Notes under the pieces: generated by a model
Databases searched by the model: none
Told to the model about the DNA's origin: nothing
The model's input: the letters and a program-made list of their open reading frames with translations, nothing else
Shown: positions 21,317-25,589 of the stretch, one piece after another
Layout: every line of letters begins with the position of its first letter
How positions within the stretch are numbered: the first letter of the stretch is position 1
Source: Bacillota bacterium
GTDB lineage: Bacteria; Bacillota; GCA-003054495; Carboxydocellales; JAJZTU01
Assembly: GCA_021848765.1 (NCBI GenBank)
Contig: JAJZTU010000010.1
Span: 1 to 25,589, forward strand
Reading direction: 5' to 3'
DNA: 25,589 nt
Translations under genes and position numbers: made by a program

Positions 21317-22579
21317 TCAGTCGTACTCACGGGCTGACTGTAACTCTTTGGCCGGTACTCCGGCCACAACACAATTAGCGGGGACATCCCTGGTAACAAC
21401 TGCACCTGCTCCGATGACGGATTTATCCCCCAGTCGCAGGTTCTGCAACACACAACTGTTAGCTCCCACATAGACGTGGCTGCCAATCCGGACATTGCCG
21501 GAGATATTGGCCCCCGGGAGAACGGTAGTGTAGTCCTCAATAAATGCATCATGGCCGATTGTACAGTTATAGTGAATGAATACATGGTTTCCGATCACTG
21601 CATCAGAGGTAATCACAGACCCCGGCCCGACAACTACTCCCCGGCCCAGCCGGGCTGTTTGGGCAACCACTGCGGAGGGATGGACGATGGTTGCAAAGCA
21701 CAGGTTTAGTTCCCCGGCCTGGTGGACGAATTTTTCCTTGAGGGAAGGGCTTCCCACAGCACATAACACCCGAATGTTCTCTTCGCTGCTTTGCTCAAAC
21801 CAGCGGAAATCCCCCAAAACAGGGAAGTTATGCTGCTGTTTGCCGTGATTTTCTGCTATTTCATCAATAAATCCAAGGACGTTGAACTTCCGGACGGGAA
21901 TATTGGAATCCAGCGCATATTGCAAGGTTTCCCTGGCCACCCCCCCAGCGCCGAGAATTACCAAATTATCAAGCCGGTTTGAAGGTTTAAGGAGGAACTT
22001 TTCCTTTTCCGCATAGATTCCCTCACCCTGGATAACTACTCCAAGGGTGTAAAACGCTATTTTCAAATCTAAAAGCAAGGACCAGTTTTCCACATACCAG
22101 ATATCCAACTCAATCCGTTCAGGCCAGGAGAGGGAGTTTCTGCCGTTAACCTGGGCCCATCCGGTTATACCCGGTTTTGCTTTCAGCCGGATTTTCTGGC
22201 GCTCGTTGTATTGCCGGACCTGGTATTCCAGGGTAGGTCTGGGACCAACCAGACTCATATCCCCTTTGATAACATTAACCAGTTGGGGAAGTTCGTCAAG
22301 GCTGAAGCGGCGCAGCCACTTTCCCACCTGGGTTATTCTGGTGTCCTTGAAATCAATAAGCAATCCCGAGCCCAAACCGGCTGCGTTGTTAACCATAGTT
22401 CTGAACTTGTAAATAGTAAAAACTTTCCCGTTCAGGCCTACCCGTTTTTGGCGAAAAAGGACCGGGCCTTTGGATTCCATACAAATTAATAAAATAATAA
22501 TTACCCATAGAGGAGAACACAAAAAAAGCAAAAGGGAACTGACCACAATGTCAATTATCCGTTTTGCCGTCAAGGCCAT
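21317..22579 (-). CDS. Bifunctional PglC-like phosphoglycosyl transferase fused to PglD-like acetyltransferase
   Basis: 420 residues, ATG at 22579 with GGAGGG upstream. Residues 1-200 are a monotopic bacterial sugar transferase: KRIIDIVVS and a hydrophobic re-entrant helix, RVGLNGK, KFRTM, the catalytic Asp95-Glu96 dyad in FSLDELPQL, GPRP at 112-115 and PGITGWAQVNGR at 136-147. It moves a sugar-1-phosphate from a UDP-sugar to undecaprenyl phosphate. Residues ~204-420 are a NeuD/PglD-type acetyltransferase: ILGAGG at 208-213, then left-handed beta-helix hexapeptides with catalytic-type His343 in IGHDA and a final VAGVPAK. PglD N-acetylates UDP-4-amino sugars with acetyl-CoA. The fusion matches the layout known for Neisseria PglB. 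It implies that UDP-diNAcBac, or an isomer, is made and loaded by one polypeptide and starts the lipid-linked glycan. It lies downstream of recG. Confidence 0.92.
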   Translation of the reverse strand: MALTAKRIIDIVVSSLLLFLCSPLWVIIILLICMESKGPVLFRQKRVGLNGKVFTIYKFRTMVNNAAGLGSGLLIDFKDTRITQVGKWLRRFSLDELPQLVNVIKGDMSLVGPRPTLEYQVRQYNERQKIRLKAKPGITGWAQVNGRNSLSWPERIELDIWYVENWSLLLDLKIAFYTLGVVIQGEGIYAEKEKFLLKPSNRLDNLVILGAGGVARETLQYALDSNIPVRKFNVLGFIDEIAENHGKQQHNFPVLGDFRWFEQSSEENIRVLCAVGSPSLKEKFVHQAGELNLCFATIVHPSAVVAQTARLGRGVVVGPGSVITSDAVIGNHVFIHYNCTIGHDAFIEDYTTVLPGANISGNVRIGSHVYVGANSCVLQNLRLGDKSVIGAGAVVTRDVPANCVVAGVPAKELQSAREYD

Positions 22580-22636
22580 GGTTTAAGCCCTCCGTATCCT
22601 TAAATGCCGGGACGCCGGAATAATCAAGCTAAAACC

Positions 22637-22667
22637 ATTATATTCGCCGAAAAAAACCTTATGTGCA
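22637..22667 (-). promoter_or_regulatory. Possible promoter for the PglC/PglD fusion gene
   Basis: On the minus strand a perfect TATAAT (22642-22637) lies 58 bp before the ATG at 22579. The best -35, TGCACA (22667-22662), is 4 of 6 and at a long 19-bp spacing, so strength is uncertain. It would let the fusion gene be transcribed independently of recG. No terminator is visible after recG in this 108-bp gap. Confidence 0.4.
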
Positions 22668-22687
22668 TAGACAGGCCGGAATTTTTG

Positions 22688-25174
22688 CTAACCTATGTTG
22701 ATAAAATCCAGGCGCCCCTGAAACTTTCTTCGCACCTGCCCGGCCAAAGCCTTGTGTTGCGCTGAATCCAGGTTCGGGTCCGCGGCTGCCAGCCGGAAGG
22801 CTTCATCCCTGGCTACCTCCAGCACCCGGGCATCCCGCAGAATATCCGCCACTTTCAAATTAGGCAGGCCGGATTGGCGAGTGCCGAAGAACTCCCCCGG
22901 GCCACGCAGTTTCAGATCCTCCTCAGCAATGACAAAGCCGTCCGTGGATTTTTCCATAATTCGCATCCTGGCCATACCTTCCTCAGCTTGTGTATCGGAA
23001 ACCAACAGGCAGTATGACTGGTGCTCTCCCCGGCCAACCCGGCCCCTAAGCTGGTGCAGCTGGGCCAGGCCGAAGCGCTCAGCGTCCTTGACTACCATCA
23101 TGGTAGCATTAGGTACATCCACACCTACCTCGATAACGGTGGTAGAGACCAGAATCTGTACTTTACCCTGGCGAAAGTCCTCCATTACGGCATCCTTTTC
23201 TGAGGGTTTCATCCTGCCGTGCAGCAGGCCGATAACATATTGAGGAAAAACTTCCCTCTGCCATTCCCCGGCCAGGCCGGTAGCGGCCTCCAGGTCCACC
23301 TTTTCCGAATCCTCCACCAGGGGACAGACCACATAGACCTGGCGTCCCTGGTCCACCTGTTCCCGGATAAACCTGTACATCCGCTGGGTCATCTTCCGGT
23401 TGACCCAATAGGTCTGCACAGGTTTTCTGCCCGGGGGCAGCTCATCAATCACCGACAGGTCCAAATCCCCATAAAGAGTTAGGGCTAGAGTACGGGGAAT
23501 AGGGGTGGCTGTCATTACTAGCACATCCGGATTATAGCCCTTCTGCTGAAGGGTACCCCGCTGTTTTACCCCGAAGCGGTGTTGTTCATCGATAACCACC
23601 AATCCCAGGGTTTTGAATTCCACATCCTCCTGAATCAGGGCATGAGTGCCGACTATTATAGGTACCAGGCCGCGCCTGATATCAGCCAGCAGGTCCCGCT
23701 TCTGCTTTTTGGTTAAACTGCCGGTGAGCAGGCCTACCATGATGCCCAAAGGACGGAGCAGTTCCTGCAGGTTTAGATAGTGCTGTTCAGCCAAAATCTC
23801 GGTGGGAGCCATGAGAACTCCCTGGTAGCCTCCGGCTACTGATTTCACCAGGGCCAGGGCTGCTACCACCGTTTTCCCTGACCCTACATCCCCCTGGACC
23901 AGCCTGTTCATAACCACCGGGCTCTCCATATCCCGGAAGATACTTGCCAGCACCCTTTCCTGGGCAACCGTAAGCCGGAAGGGGAGGCGGACACGGAATT
24001 CCTGAAGCAGGGGATGGTTATTCAGGTGGACAATTCCTTCCTTGTCCTTTGTATAGGTTCCTTTAAGCCGGGCCAGGCCCAACTGCAACAGAAAAAGTTC
24101 CTCAAAAATAAACCTTCTCCGCGCTAACCGGGCTGCTTCCATGGTTTGGGGGAAGTGAATATCCTGCAGGGCTTGGGGCAAGGGGACCAGCCGGTATTTT
24201 TCCAGCAGGCTGGGGGGCAGAAACTCCCCAAGAGTAGGGGCGAAGCTGTCGAGCAGCCCCTTAATAATCATCCTGAGGGTCCGGGAGTTGAGCTTACCCG
24301 AACCGGTATACATGGGTACAATACGACCGGTGTGCAGGGTTTCCCCGCTTTCCCAGACCTCAAAATCGTCAACATTGATTTGGACCGCACCGTAACTGCG
24401 GTCCACTTTCCCGGAGACAATTAACCTGGCGCCTTTTGGAAGCTGCTTCTTAACATGAGCCTGGTTATACCAAACCCCGTATACCACAGAACTACCGTCA
24501 TCAATGGCAACCTTGGTGATATTCAGGCCCCGCCTGGGCTTCAGGCTCTGGCTTCCCACCACCACTCCCTGGATGGTCTCCCTTTCCCCATGTTTCAGCT
24601 CTCTCGCTGTCTTAAACTGGCTGCGGTCCTCGTAGGCCCGGGGAAAGTGGTAGAGGAGGTCTGCTGCGGTGAAAATCCCCATATTCTGAAGAATACTGCC
24701 CCGCTGGGGTCCCACATGTTTAACAAACTGGACAGGAAGGTCCAGTCCCATAGGGTCCTGGTCAATCCTGTTTTCCCGCTGAGGGCCTTTGTTTTTGGCT
24801 TGTTTATCCTGGGAACCCTTAACTATTGTCTCATCAGGCAAGCTGCTGTTTACAGCAGCAATACCGGACCTATCCGAAGGAAGCACACCGGCCGGGGAAT
24901 TCAAGCCTGCCATGCATTCATCAAGCAACCCAAGCAACGTCTCTGCCCGCTCGATTCTTTTATTCCTGGGCAGCTCAGCATAATTTCGCAAGGCCTCGCC
25001 GGCCTTAACATACCAGGCAGGCCCAGCCCCCCCGAAGCCCATCTGTTCAAGTCTTCCCAGGCAATCCAGGGCATAACGGTCAAAACCGCCAAAGACGGCG
25101 GCATTGGTACAGCCCAGCCTGAGTTCAGCCAGGGAGGATTTCTTTAGTTGCTGTATGAGTTTCCTATTGTCCAT
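22688..25174 (-). CDS. recG: ATP-dependent DNA helicase RecG
   Basis: 828 residues; B. subtilis RecG is about 680. The extra ~145 N-terminal residues comprise a helical region (about 1-95) and a charged, low-complexity linker. The conserved core begins near 145 with PVQFVKHVGPQRG (wedge/OB domain, HFPRAYEDRS). Helicase motifs follow: Walker A GDVGSGKT near 430, DEQH box near 528, TATPIPRT, and in the second RecA domain ILVSTTVIEVGVDVPNAT and QLRGRVGRG, then the C-terminal GFVIAEEDLKLRGPGEF. RecG remodels stalled replication forks, D-loops and Holliday junctions. Start ATG at 25174 with AGGGGTG upstream. It follows the degV-family gene by 60 bp, the usual Firmicute order. N-terminal extensions are also known in Thermotoga RecG. 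Confidence 0.97.
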   Translation of the reverse strand: MDNRKLIQQLKKSSLAELRLGCTNAAVFGGFDRYALDCLGRLEQMGFGGAGPAWYVKAGEALRNYAELPRNKRIERAETLLGLLDECMAGLNSPAGVLPSDRSGIAAVNSSLPDETIVKGSQDKQAKNKGPQRENRIDQDPMGLDLPVQFVKHVGPQRGSILQNMGIFTAADLLYHFPRAYEDRSQFKTARELKHGERETIQGVVVGSQSLKPRRGLNITKVAIDDGSSVVYGVWYNQAHVKKQLPKGARLIVSGKVDRSYGAVQINVDDFEVWESGETLHTGRIVPMYTGSGKLNSRTLRMIIKGLLDSFAPTLGEFLPPSLLEKYRLVPLPQALQDIHFPQTMEAARLARRRFIFEELFLLQLGLARLKGTYTKDKEGIVHLNNHPLLQEFRVRLPFRLTVAQERVLASIFRDMESPVVMNRLVQGDVGSGKTVVAALALVKSVAGGYQGVLMAPTEILAEQHYLNLQELLRPLGIMVGLLTGSLTKKQKRDLLADIRRGLVPIIVGTHALIQEDVEFKTLGLVVIDEQHRFGVKQRGTLQQKGYNPDVLVMTATPIPRTLALTLYGDLDLSVIDELPPGRKPVQTYWVNRKMTQRMYRFIREQVDQGRQVYVVCPLVEDSEKVDLEAATGLAGEWQREVFPQYVIGLLHGRMKPSEKDAVMEDFRQGKVQILVSTTVIEVGVDVPNATMMVVKDAERFGLAQLHQLRGRVGRGEHQSYCLLVSDTQAEEGMARMRIMEKSTDGFVIAEEDLKLRGPGEFFGTRQSGLPNLKVADILRDARVLEVARDEAFRLAAADPNLDSAQHKALAGQVRRKFQGRLDFINIG

Positions 25175-25234
25175 GGTACACCCCTAAAGCATTTTCACGG
25201 CAGATACGTCTTCACCGGAGACAAGCGAGTTCGG

Positions 25235-25589
25235 CTACAAGATATAGTAGGCCAGCCCCACCACACCCGGACCGGCATAGGTGCCTATAACCGGACTAAT
25301 CTCCGAAATCAGTATTTCCGCACAGTCATATTCATTAACAACCCGCTCATGGAGCTTCATAACCCCGCTGAAATCATTGCCGTGGAGGACTCCACACATT
25401 ATCTTGCGGTTACCGGCTTGCTCCTTGACCAGAGCCAGAATCCGCTCTATAGCCCGGTTCCGGCCTCTGAGCTTGTCCACGGGTGTAATAACCCCGTCCT
25501 TAAAAGTCAGGATAGGTTTAATATTCAGCAGGCTGCCCAAGAGGGCGCCGGCCCGGCCAATCCGGCCACCTTTGTGGAGGTATTCCAGG
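25235..25589 (-). CDS. DegV-family fatty-acid-binding protein (FakB-like), C-terminal part
   Basis: Minus-strand frame entering from beyond the window and ending at a TAG at 25237-25235; 117 amino-acid codons are visible. LEYLHKGGRIGRAGALLG and then SLLNIKPILTFKDGVI are diagnostic of the C-terminal lobe of DegV/FakB proteins, which bind a fatty acid and present it to FakA (DAK-type kinase). An internal TTG around 25540 is not the start, because the conserved GGRIGRAG continues upstream of it. The later part ends PVIGTYAGPGVVGLAYYIL, where the HTGPG-like TYAGPG segment contacts the bound fatty acid carboxylate. Likely co-transcribed with recG downstream. Confidence 0.92.
   Translation of the reverse strand, partial: LEYLHKGGRIGRAGALLGSLLNIKPILTFKDGVITPVDKLRGRNRAIERILALVKEQAGNRKIMCGVLHGNDFSGVMKLHERVVNEYDCAEILISEISPVIGTYAGPGVVGLAYYIL

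Noticed and set aside
24455..25147. Long plus-strand open frame (230 codons) opposite recG
   Set aside because: It is antisense to the well-conserved recG coding sequence, has no ribosome site and an incoherent composition; a shadow frame.
25235..25540. Complete small protein of 101 residues starting at a TTG
   Set aside because: The conserved DegV segment continues upstream to the window edge, so this is the tail of a larger gene.
1..25589. Insertion sequences, integrases, toxin-antitoxin or anti-phage genes
   Set aside because: No transposase, recombinase or defence-type domain was recognised in any frame that does not overlap a glycan or housekeeping gene.

Overview
The window looks like a chromosomal segment of a Gram-positive, spore-former-type Firmicute, most likely a clostridial or Peptococcaceae/Desulfotomaculum-like lineage. 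The reasons are a roughly balanced base composition, strong GGAGG-type ribosome binding sites, frequent GTG starts, a split ThrE exporter, and a DegV-RecG gene pair at the right edge. This placement is inference from gene style; no rRNA or other taxonomic marker is present. I see no insertion sequence, phage gene, tRNA, rRNA or CRISPR array.

Left edge (1-1200, minus strand): a two-gene threonine/serine exporter-type unit, the distal gene cut by the window. Right edge (22688-25589, minus strand): the end of a degV-family gene followed by recG. Between them lies a polysaccharide/glycan locus of about 21 kb.

Block A (1397-13700, plus strand) has nine closely spaced genes: a membrane NDP-sugar 4,6-dehydratase (PglF/WbpM/CapD type), a UDP-HexNAc 6-dehydrogenase, a MurJ/Wzx-type flippase, a PIG-L deacetylase, a GT4 glycosyltransferase, an extended SDR epimerase/dehydratase, a WbqC-family protein, a very large O-antigen polymerase/ligase fused to a GT4 glycosyltransferase, and another GT4 enzyme. 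A clear rho-independent terminator follows. Block B (13952-16744, plus) is one large secreted protein: an alpha/alpha-toroid-like domain, a proline-rich repeat linker, two Ig-like domains and two carbohydrate-binding-like modules. Block C (16786-18992, minus) is a membrane-anchored LysM protein carrying a third copy of that module, followed by a second Wzy/ligase-type protein; a bidirectional terminator separates B and C. Block D (19250-21312, plus) is a DegT/PglE-type aminotransferase and a GNE/WbpP-type UDP-HexNAc 4-epimerase. Block E (21317-22579, minus) is a PglC-like phosphoglycosyl transferase fused to a PglD-like acetyltransferase.

Taken together, dehydratase + aminotransferase + acetyltransferase + phosphoglycosyl transferase make a complete candidate route to UDP-di-N-acetylbacillosamine (or an isomer) and its loading onto undecaprenyl phosphate. 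The GT4 enzymes would extend the lipid-linked oligosaccharide, the MurJ-like protein could flip it, and the two Wzy/WaaL-type proteins could polymerise or ligate it. The secreted toroid protein and the LysM anchor protein would then process or retain the glycan at the wall. The most unusual points are the polymerase-glycosyltransferase fusion with an in-frame 18-bp tandem repeat tail, the shared binding module in a secreted enzyme-like protein and a LysM wall protein, and a probable CTG (or displaced) start in the last glycosyltransferase gene of block A.
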